In this document: positions 16,547 to 25,942 of the stretch, one piece after another
Numbering within the stretch: the stretch's first letter is position 1
How the letters are laid out: every line of letters starts with the position of its first letter
The notes under the pieces: model-generated
Databases searched by the model: none
Told to the model about the DNA's origin: nothing
Seen by the model: the letters and a program-made list of their open reading frames with translations, nothing else
Made by a program: the position numbers and the translations under genes
NCBI RefSeq assembly: GCF_900129835.1
Contig: NZ_FQXA01000001.1
Coordinates: forward strand, 434,001-498,000
DNA: 64,000 nucleotides
DNA from: Stutzerimonas xanthomarina DSM 18231
Lineage (GTDB): Bacteria; Pseudomonadota; Gammaproteobacteria; Pseudomonadales; Pseudomonadaceae
Reading direction: 5' to 3'

Positions 16547-19192
16547 ATGCAAGATCTCGATCCCGTCGAAACCCAGGAATGGCTGGACGCCCTCGAGTCA
16601 GTACTCGATCGCGAAGGTGAAGACCGCGCCCACTACCTGATGACCCGGATGGGTGAACTGGCCACCCGTAGTGGCACACCCCTGCCCTACGGCATCACCA
16701 CGCCCTACCGCAACACCATCCCGGTCACCCGCGAAGCGAAGATGCCCGGCGACCTGTTCATGGAGCGCCGCATTCGCTCCCTGGTCCGCTGGAACGCACT
16801 GGCGATGGTGATGCGCGCGAACCTGAAGGACCCGGACCTGGGTGGGCACATTTCCACCTTCGCCTCCAGCGCGACCCTGTATGACATCGGCTTCAACTAC
16901 TTCTTCCAGGCTCCGACCGAGGAGCACGGCGGCGACCTGATCTACTATCAGGGTCACGCCTCGCCCGGCATCTACTCGCGCGCCTTTCTCGAAGGCCGCC
17001 TGAGCGAAGATCAGATGCTCAACTTCCGCCAGGAAGTCGATGGCCACGGGTTGTCGAGCTATCCGCACCCGCACCTGATGAACGACTTCTGGCAATTCCC
17101 GACCGTATCCATGGGTCTGGGCCCGATCACGGCTATCTACCAGGCGCGCTTCATGAAGTACCTGGAGAGCCGCGGCTTCATTCCGAAAGGCAAGCAGCGC
17201 GTCTGGTGCTTCATCGGCGACGGCGAGTGCGACGAGCCGGAAACCCTCGGCGCCATCTCCCTGGCTGGCCGCGAGAACCTGGACAACCTGGTGTTCGTCA
17301 TCAACTGCAACCTGCAGCGCCTCGACGGCCCGGTTCGCGGCAATGGCAAGATCATTCAGGAACTGGAAGGCGTGTTCAAAGGCGCCAACTGGAACGTCAC
17401 CAAGGTCGTCTGGGGTCGCCTGTGGGATCCGCTGTTCGCCGCTGACGAAGACGGCCGCATGCAGCGCCGCATGGATCAGGCCATCGACGGCGAATACCAG
17501 AACTACAAGGCCAAAGACGGCGCTTACGTGCGCAAGCATTTCTTCGGGGCCGATCAGGAGTTGCTCAAGCGCGTCGAGAACATGTCCGACGAGGAAGTCT
17601 GGAAGCTCAACCGTGGCGGCCACGACCCCTACAAGGTCTATGCGGCCTATCACCAGGCGGTCAACCACAAAGGCCAGCCGACCGTCATCCTCGCCAAGAC
17701 CATCAAAGGTTATGGCACCGGTGCCGGTGAAGCGAAAAACATCGCCCACAACACCAAGAAAGTCGATATCGAGAGCCTGAAGAAATTCCGCGACCGTTTC
17801 GACATTCCGATCAACGATTCGCAACTCGAAGAGCTGCCGTTCTATCGTCCTGCCGAAGACAGCGCAGAAATGAGATATCTGCGCAAGTGCCGTGAGAAAC
17901 TTGGCGGCTCGCTGCCGCAGCGTCGGGCCAAGAGCTTCAGCATTCCAACGCCGCCGCTGGAGACGCTTAAAGCTGTCCTCGACGGTTCTGGAGACCGTGA
18001 AATCTCCACCACCATGGCGTTCGGCCGGATCTTGTCGCAGCTGATCAAAGACAAGGACCTGGGCAAGCGCATCGTGCCGATCCTCGCCGACGAAGCGCGT
18101 ACCTTCGGCATGGAAGGCATGTTCCGCCAGCTGGGTATCTACTCGCCGGTGGGGCAGCTGTACGAGCCGGTCGACCGCGACCAGGTGATGTACTACCGCG
18201 AGGTGCAAGACGGGCAGATCCTGCAGGAAGGTCTCAACGAAGCGGGCGCCTTCTCCTCCTTCATGGCCGCCGGTACCGCCTACAGCAACTACAACCAGCC
18301 GATGCTGCCGGTCTACATCTTCTATTCGATGTTCGGCTTCCAGCGTATCGGCGACCTGGCCTGGGCGGCGGGTGATGCACAGACTCGCGGCTTCCTGCTG
18401 GGGGGCACCTCCGGGCGCACCACGCTGAACGGCGAAGGCCTGCAGCACGAGGACGGGCACAGCCACATCCTCGCCAGCACCATCCCCAACTGCCGCAGCT
18501 ATGACCCCACCTACGGCTATGAGCTGGCGGTGATCATGCATCACGGCATGCACGAGATGATGGAGCTGCAGAAGAGCGTCTACTACTACATCACCGTGAT
18601 GAACGAGAACTACCAGCAGCCAGCCATGCCAGAAGGTGTCGAAGAAGGCATCATCAAAGGCATGTACCTGCTCGAAGAAGCCAAGGGCGACTTCAAGCAC
18701 CGCGTACAGCTGTTGGGTTCGGGTTCCATCCTGCGCGAAGTACGCGCCGCGGTGGACATCCTCGCCAAGATGGGCGTCGGCGCCGACGTCTGGAGCGTCA
18801 CCAGCTTCAACGAGCTGCGCCGCGATGGTCTGGCCGTGGACCACTGGAACCGCTTGCACCCAACCGACGAACCCCGCAAGAGCTATGTCGAGCAGTGTCT
18901 GGAAGGCCGCGAAGGTCCAGTCATCGCTTCCACCGACTACATGAAGCTGTTCGCCGATCAGATTCGCCAGTGGGTGCCATCCCGCGAATATCAGGTGCTG
19001 GGCACCGACGGCTTCGGCCGCAGCGACTCGCGCGCCAAGCTTCGCGACTTCTTCGAAGTCGACCGTCGCTGGGTCGCTGTCGCCGCCCTGCAGGCACTCG
19101 CCGATCGCGGCGCCATCGAACGCACGGTCGTGGCCAACGCCATCACCGAGTTCGGTATCGACCCCGAGAAGCGCAATCCTCTGGATTGCTGA
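16547..19192 (+). CDS. aceE: Pyruvate dehydrogenase E1 component (homodimeric type)
   Basis: 881 residues, the usual length for the alpha2-type E1p. It begins MQDLDPVETQEWLDALESVL with a GGAG ribosome site. The ThDP-binding motif is IGDGECDEPETLGAI with downstream NLVFVINCNLQRLDGPV (GDG...N pattern). The transketolase-like central domain includes GTAYSNYNQPMLPVYIFYSM. It decarboxylates pyruvate and acetylates the lipoyl groups of AceF. aceF follows 24 bp downstream as the second gene of the operon. The upstream palindrome pair suggests regulation by a GntR-type factor. Confidence 0.98.
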   Translation: MQDLDPVETQEWLDALESVLDREGEDRAHYLMTRMGELATRSGTPLPYGITTPYRNTIPVTREAKMPGDLFMERRIRSLVRWNALAMVMRANLKDPDLGGHISTFASSATLYDIGFNYFFQAPTEEHGGDLIYYQGHASPGIYSRAFLEGRLSEDQMLNFRQEVDGHGLSSYPHPHLMNDFWQFPTVSMGLGPITAIYQARFMKYLESRGFIPKGKQRVWCFIGDGECDEPETLGAISLAGRENLDNLVFVINCNLQRLDGPVRGNGKIIQELEGVFKGANWNVTKVVWGRLWDPLFAADEDGRMQRRMDQAIDGEYQNYKAKDGAYVRKHFFGADQELLKRVENMSDEEVWKLNRGGHDPYKVYAAYHQAVNHKGQPTVILAKTIKGYGTGAGEAKNIAHNTKKVDIESLKKFRDRFDIPINDSQLEELPFYRPAEDSAEMRYLRKCREKLGGSLPQRRAKSFSIPTPPLETLKAVLDGSGDREISTTMAFGRILSQLIKDKDLGKRIVPILADEARTFGMEGMFRQLGIYSPVGQLYEPVDRDQVMYYREVQDGQILQEGLNEAGAFSSFMAAGTAYSNYNQPMLPVYIFYSMFGFQRIGDLAWAAGDAQTRGFLLGGTSGRTTLNGEGLQHEDGHSHILASTIPNCRSYDPTYGYELAVIMHHGMHEMMELQKSVYYYITVMNENYQQPAMPEGVEEGIIKGMYLLEEAKGDFKHRVQLLGSGSILREVRAAVDILAKMGVGADVWSVTSFNELRRDGLAVDHWNRLHPTDEPRKSYVEQCLEGREGPVIASTDYMKLFADQIRQWVPSREYQVLGTDGFGRSDSRAKLRDFFEVDRRWVAVAALQALADRGAIERTVVANAITEFGIDPEKRNPLDC

Positions 19193-19216
19193 TGCGTGCG
19201 CACAGGAGAACCTATC

Positions 19217-21220
19217 GTGAGTGAAACCATACGCGTACCCGACATCGGCAGCGGTGAGGGTGAAGTAATCGAGTTGTTCGTCAAGGTCGGTGACCGTATC
19301 GAAGCCGACCAGAGCATCCTGACGCTCGAGTCCGACAAGGCCAGCATGGAGATTCCGGCGCCCAAGGCGGGCGTCGTGAAAGCCTTGAAGGTCAAGCTGG
19401 GCGACCGCCTCAAGGAAGGCGACGAGCTACTGGAGCTGGAAAGCGAAGATGGCCAGGGCAGCGAAGCGCCAGCGCAAGCCGCCGCCGAGCCGGCCAACAG
19501 TGGCAACCCAGTCGATGAAGCTGAAGAGCCGACGCCTCCGGGTGATGAACATCCATCGGCATCGGCCGGGGAAGGCGAGTCGCAGGAGATCAAGGTGCCC
19601 GACATCGGCTCCTCCGGCAAAGCCAGCGTGATCGAGATTTCGGTCAAGCCGGGCGACACCATAGAAGCCGAGCAAGCGCTGATTACGCTTGAATCCGACA
19701 AGGCCAGTATGGAGATCCCGTCTCCAGCTGCGGGCGTCGTCGAGAGCATTTCGGTCAAGGTGGGCGACGAAGTCGGCACCGGCGATCTGATCCTGATTCT
19801 AAAGGGTGAGGCGGAGAGCAAGCCAGCCGCGGCCAGCCCTGCCCCCGCAGGTCAGGCGCAAAGCGCACCCAAGGAAAAGCTTACCGAGCAGGCGGCTGAA
19901 GAGCCCGCCGAAGCAGCTGGCGAATCCGTGGAAGAAGTTCGCATCCCGGACATCGGCTCCAGCGGCAGCGCCAACGTTATCGAAGTGATGGTCAAGGCCG
20001 GCGACAGTGTCGAAGCCGATCAGTCGCTGATCACGCTGGAATCCGACAAGGCCAGCATGGAGATCCCGGCGCCCAAGGCAGGCGTGGTGGAGTCGCTGTC
20101 GATCAAGGTCGGTGACTCGGCCAAGACCGGCGACCTGATCCTGACGCTGAAGGTCGCGGGCGCCGCCCCGGCGAAGAAGGCCGAAGCCAAGCCGCAGGAA
20201 GCGGCACCGCAGCAGCAGGCCGTCGCGCCGAACAAGCAGGGCGTACCGGAAGCCAAGGCTGCCGCAACACCAGCCCCGGCAGTAAGTGGCCCAAGCAAGG
20301 CAGGCAGCAAAGTGCACGCCGGGCCTGCAGTGCGTATGACCGCACGGGAGTTCGGCGTCGAACTGGCCGAGGTTACAGGCACGGGCCCCAAGGGGCGGAT
20401 TCTCAAGGAAGATGTGCAGGCCTACGTCAAGACCATGCTGCACAAGACCAAGCAGGCCCCAGCCGAAGGCAGCACGGGCGGCGCGGGCATCCCGCCGATC
20501 CCGACCATCGATTTCAGCCGCTTTGGTGAAATCGAAGAAGTGCCGATGACCCGCCTGATGCAGGTCGGCGCCGCGAACCTGCACCGCAGCTGGCTCAACG
20601 TACCGCACGTGACCCAGTTCGAGTCGGCCGACATCACCGAACTGGAGGCTTTCCGCGTCGCGCAGAAGGCTGTGGCAGAGAAGGCCGGCGTCAAGCTGAC
20701 CGTACTGCCACTGCTGCTCAAGGCCTGTGCGCACCTGCTCAAGGAGCTGCCGGACTTCAACAGTTCGCTGGCACCCAGCGGCAAAGCAGTGATCCGCAAG
20801 AAGTACGTGCATGTCGGCTTTGCGGTCGACACGCCGGACGGCTTGATGGTGCCGGTGATCAAGAACGTGGATCAGAAGAGCTTGCTGCAACTGGCGGGCG
20901 AGGCGGCCGAGCTGGCTGAGAAGGCGCGCACAAAGAAGCTGTCGCCCGACGCCATGCAGGGCGCCTGCTTCACGATCTCCAGTCTCGGTCACATTGGCGG
21001 CACCGGTTTCACACCGATCGTCAATGCGCCGGAAGTGGCGATCCTGGGTGTCAGCAAGGCGACCATGCAGCCGGTATGGGACGGCAAGTCCTTCCAGCCC
21101 AAGCTGATGCTTCCGCTGTCGCTGTCCTACGATCACCGCGTGATCAACGGCGCCGCGGCGGCGCGCTTCACCAAGCGTCTGTCGGAGCTGCTGGCGGACA
21201 TCCGCACGATGCTGTTGTGA
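19217..21220 (+). CDS. aceF: Pyruvate dehydrogenase E2, dihydrolipoamide acetyltransferase with three lipoyl domains
   Basis: 667 residues from the GTG at 19217, which has AGGAG eight bases before it. Three lipoyl domains are visible, each with an ESDKASMEIP loop; the lipoylated lysines are near residues 41, 162 and 278. Ala/Pro/Glu-rich linkers separate them. A peripheral subunit-binding domain follows (GPAVRMTAREFGVELAEV, from about residue 366). The catalytic domain ends with SYDHRVINGAAAARF, where H640 and N644 form the Pseudomonas/Azotobacter variant of the HxxxDG active site. P. aeruginosa AceF has two lipoyl domains, so three resembles Azotobacter and E. coli. A terminator follows at once. 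Confidence 0.97.
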   Translation: MSETIRVPDIGSGEGEVIELFVKVGDRIEADQSILTLESDKASMEIPAPKAGVVKALKVKLGDRLKEGDELLELESEDGQGSEAPAQAAAEPANSGNPVDEAEEPTPPGDEHPSASAGEGESQEIKVPDIGSSGKASVIEISVKPGDTIEAEQALITLESDKASMEIPSPAAGVVESISVKVGDEVGTGDLILILKGEAESKPAAASPAPAGQAQSAPKEKLTEQAAEEPAEAAGESVEEVRIPDIGSSGSANVIEVMVKAGDSVEADQSLITLESDKASMEIPAPKAGVVESLSIKVGDSAKTGDLILTLKVAGAAPAKKAEAKPQEAAPQQQAVAPNKQGVPEAKAAATPAPAVSGPSKAGSKVHAGPAVRMTAREFGVELAEVTGTGPKGRILKEDVQAYVKTMLHKTKQAPAEGSTGGAGIPPIPTIDFSRFGEIEEVPMTRLMQVGAANLHRSWLNVPHVTQFESADITELEAFRVAQKAVAEKAGVKLTVLPLLLKACAHLLKELPDFNSSLAPSGKAVIRKKYVHVGFAVDTPDGLMVPVIKNVDQKSLLQLAGEAAELAEKARTKKLSPDAMQGACFTISSLGHIGGTGFTPIVNAPEVAILGVSKATMQPVWDGKSFQPKLMLPLSLSYDHRVINGAAAARFTKRLSELLADIRTMLL

Positions 21221-21231
21221 TCCGGTGAGCG

Positions 21232-21263
21232 AAAAAAAACCCGCCCTCTTGGCGGGTTTTTTT
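21232..21263 (+). terminator. Rho-independent terminator after aceF
   Basis: The stem AACCCGCC / GGCGGGTT with a CTCTT loop is flanked by A8 on the left and T7 on the right. It therefore works in both directions and also ends the convergent gene at 21287-21814. Confidence 0.93.
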
Positions 21264-21286
21264 GTCAGTCTAGTCGCGAAGCGTCA

Positions 21287-21814
21287 TCAGCCTTTTTGAA
21301 GATTGCGGAACAGGAAGGACAGAGCCTTCGCCAACTCCTCCGCCCCCTTGGGGTCTCGGAGGATGGTCAGCCACGGCTCGCCGTCAGCCAAGCCCGCGAA
21401 GGTGCATACAACGCCTTGCGGCGGGCACTGGTACTGGATGTAGGGATCCAAGCCGAACACCGAAAACCCACGGTTGCGCACGGCGACATTACCGGACGCA
21501 TCGCGGCGCTCCTCACGGATACGCAACTCGCCAGGCACGCCAACACTGATCTGGTATTCGAGATCCTCCGGGTTGGCCTGCTCCACTTGATAGGCAGCCC
21601 GCAATTTATAGGCCTTGAGCAGCGCATTGCTGTGCGCAAGCAGGGCTTTTCGTTCGTCCTGGGTGAGATAAAGCGTCTGGAGTTCGGCCAGATAGCGGGA
21701 CGGTTCGTCTGAGCCCAGGGTATTTGGCTCGGCGGCGTTGAGCTGTCCGCTAGCGATCAGGAAAACCGAGATTAACAGTAACTTTGCTAGCTGACTTGTC
21801 AGTCCCTGCTGCAT
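21287..21814 (-). CDS. Small exported protein of unknown function
   Basis: 175 residues from the ATG at 21814, which has AAGG eight bases upstream; the alternative TTG at 21829 is less likely. The N-terminus is a probable signal peptide: LAKLLLISVFLIASGQLNAA, with cleavage after LNA. The mature part has a charged helical segment (ELQTLYLTQDERKALLAHSN). After it come a beta-rich stretch and CPPQGVVC, which may form a disulfide. I do not recognise a named family. It lies convergent to aceF and divergent from dipA. Confidence 0.75.
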   Translation of the reverse strand: MQQGLTSQLAKLLLISVFLIASGQLNAAEPNTLGSDEPSRYLAELQTLYLTQDERKALLAHSNALLKAYKLRAAYQVEQANPEDLEYQISVGVPGELRIREERRDASGNVAVRNRGFSVFGLDPYIQYQCPPQGVVCTFAGLADGEPWLTILRDPKGAEELAKALSFLFRNLQKG

Positions 21815-21924
21815 GATGCACCCTTGCAATAATTAATATTATTTAGCCATCGCCGCGCCCTAAAAAGCGTCTAAGCTGCGGCTAACGAAGCGACTCCCGC
21901 AGCATACTGGAAGCAAACCGCTCG

Positions 21925-24600
21925 ATGAAAATACATACCGATGCCGCCAGCCGTTTGGCGACCGAGGTTGTGACACAGTTGCCAGTGCCTTCGAGGCTGG
22001 GCATGCTGCGTTTCGAGCGTTTGAACGAATCCAGCTGGGCCTTGCTGTATCTCGACCCAGCCTGCGACCGTTATCTTGGCCAGCCCGCGCATAATCTCTG
22101 TTCTCTGATTGACTCGCCTTATGCCAGCCTCATGGAGCCGCAGGCTCGCCTAAAACTTCATGACGTCGTGCAAGCGCAGCTGGCAACCCTGGGCCACTAT
22201 TCCATTCGTTATTGCCTGCACGCCTCCGGTGGGCCGCTGGATATTTTGGAGATCGGCGAACTCTGTCAACAGTATGGTCGAGAACTGGTTCGTGGCTACC
22301 TGATCGTCGAACCCCATGCAGCGGGAACCTCCCCGGCTCTGGAATCCCAGAATGCGAAGCTGCAGTCCTCCCTGGAGTTTTATCAGCAGGCCCAGGATGA
22401 GCATCTCGAACACCTGATCCGCTCTCGCGCGCAACAGAGTCTTATCGTGCGCCTGGCCCGGCACCGCTACAGCGCAGCTAACCCGCAGCTTGAGGCTGCG
22501 CAGCTGATCACCCAGGCCGCCAGTGAAGCATATGGGATCGCCCGCGCATCGATATGGCATTTGAAGGGAGATCAACTAGAGGCCATCGCAGCTTACTGCC
22601 GCGATCTTGGCAGCTTTGAATACCCTCCATCTATGGACGTCTCGGCCTGCCCAGGTTATGTAGAGGCGCTGCACAAGGGGCGGGTGATCGATGTGCAGAA
22701 CGTCGTAGAAGACGCCCGTACCGTGGAACTCGCACCTATATGCTTCAATCCGCGCGGCATCACATCGATTCTTGATGCGACGATCCGGGTCGGCGGTGAA
22801 GTGTTCGGCGTGCTCTGCCTGGAACACTCCGGCTGTGTCAGGACCTGGCACGCCGATGAGGTGGCGTTCGCTGGCGAGCTGGCCGATCAGTACGCGCAGG
22901 TACTGGCCAATCAGCAGCGTGCCAGCGCCACCTATACCCTGCACCTGTTCCAGCGCGCGGTCGAACAGAGCGCCAGTGCGTTCATCCTGGTCGACCGGGA
23001 TGGCATCGTCGAGTATGTGAACCCGAGCTTCACCTCGATTACCCAGTTCTCAGCTGATGAAGTTCGTGGCCGCCGCCTGGCCGACCTGACTGCATTGGAA
23101 AACCTCAGCGGATTGCTGTTCGACACCACATCGGCGTTGTCACACAGCAACAGCTGGCAGGGCGAATTCCGAAGCCGCCGCAAGAACCTGGAGCCTTATT
23201 GGGGGCAGCTGTCGATTTCCAAGGTGTTTGGTGAGAGCGGTGAGCTCACGCATTACATTGGCATTTATGAGGACATCACGCATAGCAAGTTGGCGCAGCA
23301 GCACATCGAACGCCTGGCCTATACCGATAACCTGACCAGCCTCGGAAACCGCCCGTTTTTCATTCGCAGCATTGAAGAGCGCTTCGCCACCAGCAAAGAA
23401 CCGCAGCTGTGCCTGTTGCTGGTGGATATCGACAATTTCAAGCGCATCAATGACAGCCTCGGGCACCAGACCGGCGACAAATTGCTGGCCAGCCTGGCTC
23501 GTCGGCTACGCAACAGCATCAACCGCGACAGCGTGCTCGCACGCTTCGCCAGCAATGAATTTGCCCTCCTGCTCGACAACATGGACCTGGAAGAGGGCCA
23601 GCTGCTGGCGCACCAGGTGCTGCGCATCCTCGACAAACCCCTGTTCGTCGACAAGCAGCTGATCAGTGTCAGCGCCTCCCTGGGTCTGGCCTGTTCGCCC
23701 TTGCATGGCCGTGACCCCGAGACGCTGATGAAACATGCGGGCCAAGCCCTGCACAAGGCCAAGGCCAACGGCAAGAACCAAGTGCAGGTGTTTACCGAAG
23801 CCCTGCATGCCGAAGCCAACTACAAGCTGTTCGTCGAAAACAACCTGCGCCGAGCACTGGTGCAGAACGAGCTCGAAGTTTTCTATCAACCCAAGCTCTG
23901 CCTGCGCAGCGGCCGACTGCAGGGCCTGGAAGCGCTACTGCGCTGGAATCACCCGGAAAAAGGCATGATTCGCCCGGATCAGTTCATCGGCGTTGCCGAA
24001 GAAACCGGGCTGATCATCCCGATAGGCAAGTGGGTCGCACGTGAAGCGTGCAAGATGGGCCTGCAGCTCGCCGCACTCGGCATCGGCACGCCGCAGATCG
24101 CGATTAATCTGTCACCCAAACAATTTTCCGATCCCGATCTGGTCAGCTCGATCGCCGCTATTCTCTCCGAAGAAAAGCTGCCGACCGACCGCCTCGAGTT
24201 GGAATTGACCGAAAGCCTGCTGCTCGAAGCGACCGAAGAGACGCGCCAACAACTGATCGGCCTCAAGGCACTCGGGGTTACCCTGGCGATGGATGACTTC
24301 GGTACCGGTTATTCGTCGCTGAGCTACTTGAAGAAATTCCCGATCGACGTGATCAAGATCGACCGCAGCTTTATCAAGGACATCCCGGATAACCAGGACG
24401 ATATCGAGATCACCTCAGCTGTCATTGCCATGGCTCGCAACCTCAATCTCAAGGTGGTTGCGGAAGGTATCGAGACTGTCGAGCAGCTGACCTTCCTGCG
24501 TCATCAACGCTGCGATATCGGACAGGGTTACCTGTTCGACCGCCCCATCCCCGGCGACCAGCTAATCAGCTCGCTACGCCGATATCCGCATTGGCTCTAA
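21925..24600 (+). CDS. dipA: c-di-GMP phosphodiesterase, GAF-PAS-GGDEF-EAL (DipA-like)
   Basis: 891 residues. The order is an N-terminal sensor segment, a GAF-like domain at about 170-325, a PAS domain at about 340-460, a GGDEF domain at about 463-630 and an EAL domain at about 640-890. The GGDEF signature is degenerate (ASNEF near residue 542), so cyclase activity is unlikely. The EAL motif is intact (GLEALLRW, E669) and DDFGTGYSSLSYLKKFPIDV is present, so phosphodiesterase activity is expected. P. aeruginosa PA5017 (DipA) has the same architecture and position between aceF and msrA and controls biofilm dispersal. No transmembrane segment is evident. Confidence 0.93.
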   Translation: MKIHTDAASRLATEVVTQLPVPSRLGMLRFERLNESSWALLYLDPACDRYLGQPAHNLCSLIDSPYASLMEPQARLKLHDVVQAQLATLGHYSIRYCLHASGGPLDILEIGELCQQYGRELVRGYLIVEPHAAGTSPALESQNAKLQSSLEFYQQAQDEHLEHLIRSRAQQSLIVRLARHRYSAANPQLEAAQLITQAASEAYGIARASIWHLKGDQLEAIAAYCRDLGSFEYPPSMDVSACPGYVEALHKGRVIDVQNVVEDARTVELAPICFNPRGITSILDATIRVGGEVFGVLCLEHSGCVRTWHADEVAFAGELADQYAQVLANQQRASATYTLHLFQRAVEQSASAFILVDRDGIVEYVNPSFTSITQFSADEVRGRRLADLTALENLSGLLFDTTSALSHSNSWQGEFRSRRKNLEPYWGQLSISKVFGESGELTHYIGIYEDITHSKLAQQHIERLAYTDNLTSLGNRPFFIRSIEERFATSKEPQLCLLLVDIDNFKRINDSLGHQTGDKLLASLARRLRNSINRDSVLARFASNEFALLLDNMDLEEGQLLAHQVLRILDKPLFVDKQLISVSASLGLACSPLHGRDPETLMKHAGQALHKAKANGKNQVQVFTEALHAEANYKLFVENNLRRALVQNELEVFYQPKLCLRSGRLQGLEALLRWNHPEKGMIRPDQFIGVAEETGLIIPIGKWVAREACKMGLQLAALGIGTPQIAINLSPKQFSDPDLVSSIAAILSEEKLPTDRLELELTESLLLEATEETRQQLIGLKALGVTLAMDDFGTGYSSLSYLKKFPIDVIKIDRSFIKDIPDNQDDIEITSAVIAMARNLNLKVVAEGIETVEQLTFLRHQRCDIGQGYLFDRPIPGDQLISSLRRYPHWL

Positions 24601-24695
24601 CGGTTTTACGGCTACCGTCCGGGCACGCGCGCGTTGGATTTGTCTGCTTGGTAGCCTAGGCTAGCGGAAAACATGCCCAAGGCTCGAGGACGACA

Positions 24696-25343
24696 ATGAC
24701 TCTGCGCTCGCAAATTCTTGTACATAAACAGGCGCTACCTGATGCAGGGCAAGCCCTGCCAGGACGCGCCACGCCAGTTCCGGTACCCGAGCATCACTTC
24801 GTCAGCGGCAACCCGCTGCAGCCACCGTTCCCGGCGCAGCTGCAACAGGCGATGTTTGCCATGGGCTGTTTCTGGGGAGCCGAGCGGCGCTTTTGGGAGC
24901 AACGCGGTGTGTGGACGACCGCGGTGATTTATGCCGGCGGTCACACACCAAACCCCACCTACGAAGAAGTTTGTTCCGGCCTCACCGGACACACCGAAGC
25001 CGTGCTTGTGGTGTTTGATCCACAGCTGATTTCCTACAACGACCTGCTCGGGCTGTTCTGGGAGGCGCACAACCCAACTCAGGGAATGCGCCAAGGCAAC
25101 GACATCGGCACCCAGTATCGATCGGCGATCTACTGCTTCGACGCCACCCAACTCGAAATGGCACGCGACAGCGAAGCGCGCTTTCAGGCCGAACTGAACA
25201 AGCACGGGCTAGGCGGCATCACCACAGAAATCACCGATCTGCCAGCGTTCTACTACGCCGAGGCCTATCACCAGCAATATCTAGCGAAAAACCCAGGCGG
25301 GTACTGTGGCCTCGGAGGCACTGGCGTGTGTATGCCGGCCTAA
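24696..25343 (+). CDS. msrA: Peptide methionine-S-sulfoxide reductase A
   Basis: 215 residues with GAGGA before the ATG. The catalytic motif [13 protein letters not shown] carries the nucleophilic Cys, and [19 protein letters not shown] and [20 protein letters not shown] follow, the latter with the resolving-Cys region. It reduces methionine-S-sulfoxide in proteins with thioredoxin. The ~45-residue N-terminal extension before the catalytic domain is typical of Pseudomonas MsrA. The gene follows dipA as in P. aeruginosa (PA5017-PA5018). Confidence 0.97.
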   Translation: MTLRSQILVHKQALPDAGQALPGRATPVPVPEHHFVSGNPLQPPFPAQLQQAMFAMGCFWGAERRFWEQRGVWTTAVIYAGGHTPNPTYEEVCSGLTGHTEAVLVVFDPQLISYNDLLGLFWEAHNPTQGMRQGNDIGTQYRSAIYCFDATQLEMARDSEARFQAELNKHGLGGITTEITDLPAFYYAEAYHQQYLAKNPGGYCGLGGTGVCMPA

Positions 25344-25610
25344 GCAAAAGCGCCGGCGCTTAGTGCGAAGCAGGGGCTGAGCAAGGCAGCATGAGGGGTT
25401 AATGCTTTTGCGGCGCCGTTGCGCCAGATCGCGATCTTCAGCTCGCCTGCGTTGCCGGTGAGCTTCGTCTGACTCTAGCCGACCCCGCCGGCGGTATCGG
25501 TTCGCAGACATGGCCGGCCCTACAGACAGGCATCCGGTAGGAGCGGCCTCCTGGAGAACCGGGCCTGACGGATTAATGAGCTGACCAGGCGGCGCCTTGG
25601 TTGCGCATAG

Positions 25611-25640
25611 AAAAAGAAAACCCCGCCGAAGCGGGGCCTT
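25611..25640 (-). terminator. Rho-independent terminator
   Basis: Read leftward, GGCCCCGC-TTCG-GCGGGG is followed by TTTTCTTTTT: a stable UUCG-type tetraloop hairpin with a U-rich tail. It would stop leftward transcription coming from the acyl-CoA dehydrogenase gene about 300 bp away. Rightward it has only a weak tail (CCTTTGC). Confidence 0.75.
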
Positions 25641-25793
25641 TGCAGACTGTAGCCGACATCCGTGACTTACGCCTTCCTGGCGTCGCTCCGCTACGCATCC
25701 GTTTTATTTCTGAAGCGCTTCCCTACGCGGCGTCCATGGCGGAAAAGACTACCGATCGGTCTGAAAAACCTGTAGTAGCAGTTCGCACCACGG

Positions 25794-25857
25794 CTTGTAA
25801 GCATTTACTTACGCACGACCCCTTCCTTGGCGCTACGTGTAAGTAATTGGCTACAAG
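25794..25857. repeat. Imperfect 19-bp inverted repeat
   Basis: The left arm CTTGTAAGCATTTACTTAC (25794-25812) and the reverse complement of the right arm (25839-25857) agree at 16 of 19 positions, with a 26-base spacer. The left arm contains its own small palindrome (GTAAG..CTTAC). There is no U-tract, so it is not an obvious terminator. Confidence 0.6.
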
Positions 25858-25942
25858 CGATGCAGATCTATGACTAAGCCCGTCACACATTGTTCCCAGA
25901 GATGGCGAATTAATTTCATTGTGCCTTCACAGGATTGAGCGT

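Larger units (their letters stand above)
25344..25942. other. 599-bp gene-free stretch with inverted repeats and one terminator
   Basis: No plausible coding frame with ribosome site was found. It holds inverted arms around GCAAAAGCGCCG / CGGCGC..GCTTTTGC just after msrA (25345-25416). A GTAGGAGCGGCCTCCTG element at about 25538-25554 resembles a degenerate REP hairpin. A rho-independent terminator lies at 25611-25640, and a 19-bp imperfect inverted repeat at 25794-25857. The base composition in the right part is less GC-rich than the neighbouring genes. Confidence 0.6.

Noticed and set aside
16598..18859. 753-codon open frame on the minus strand
   Set aside because: It lies entirely antisense to aceE, whose protein is unmistakable. 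Long antisense frames are common in GC-rich DNA, and the translation is His/Val/Asp-rich without any domain.
19799..21136. 445-codon minus-strand frame
   Set aside because: Antisense to aceF; its apparent repeats are only the complement of the lipoyl domain repeats.
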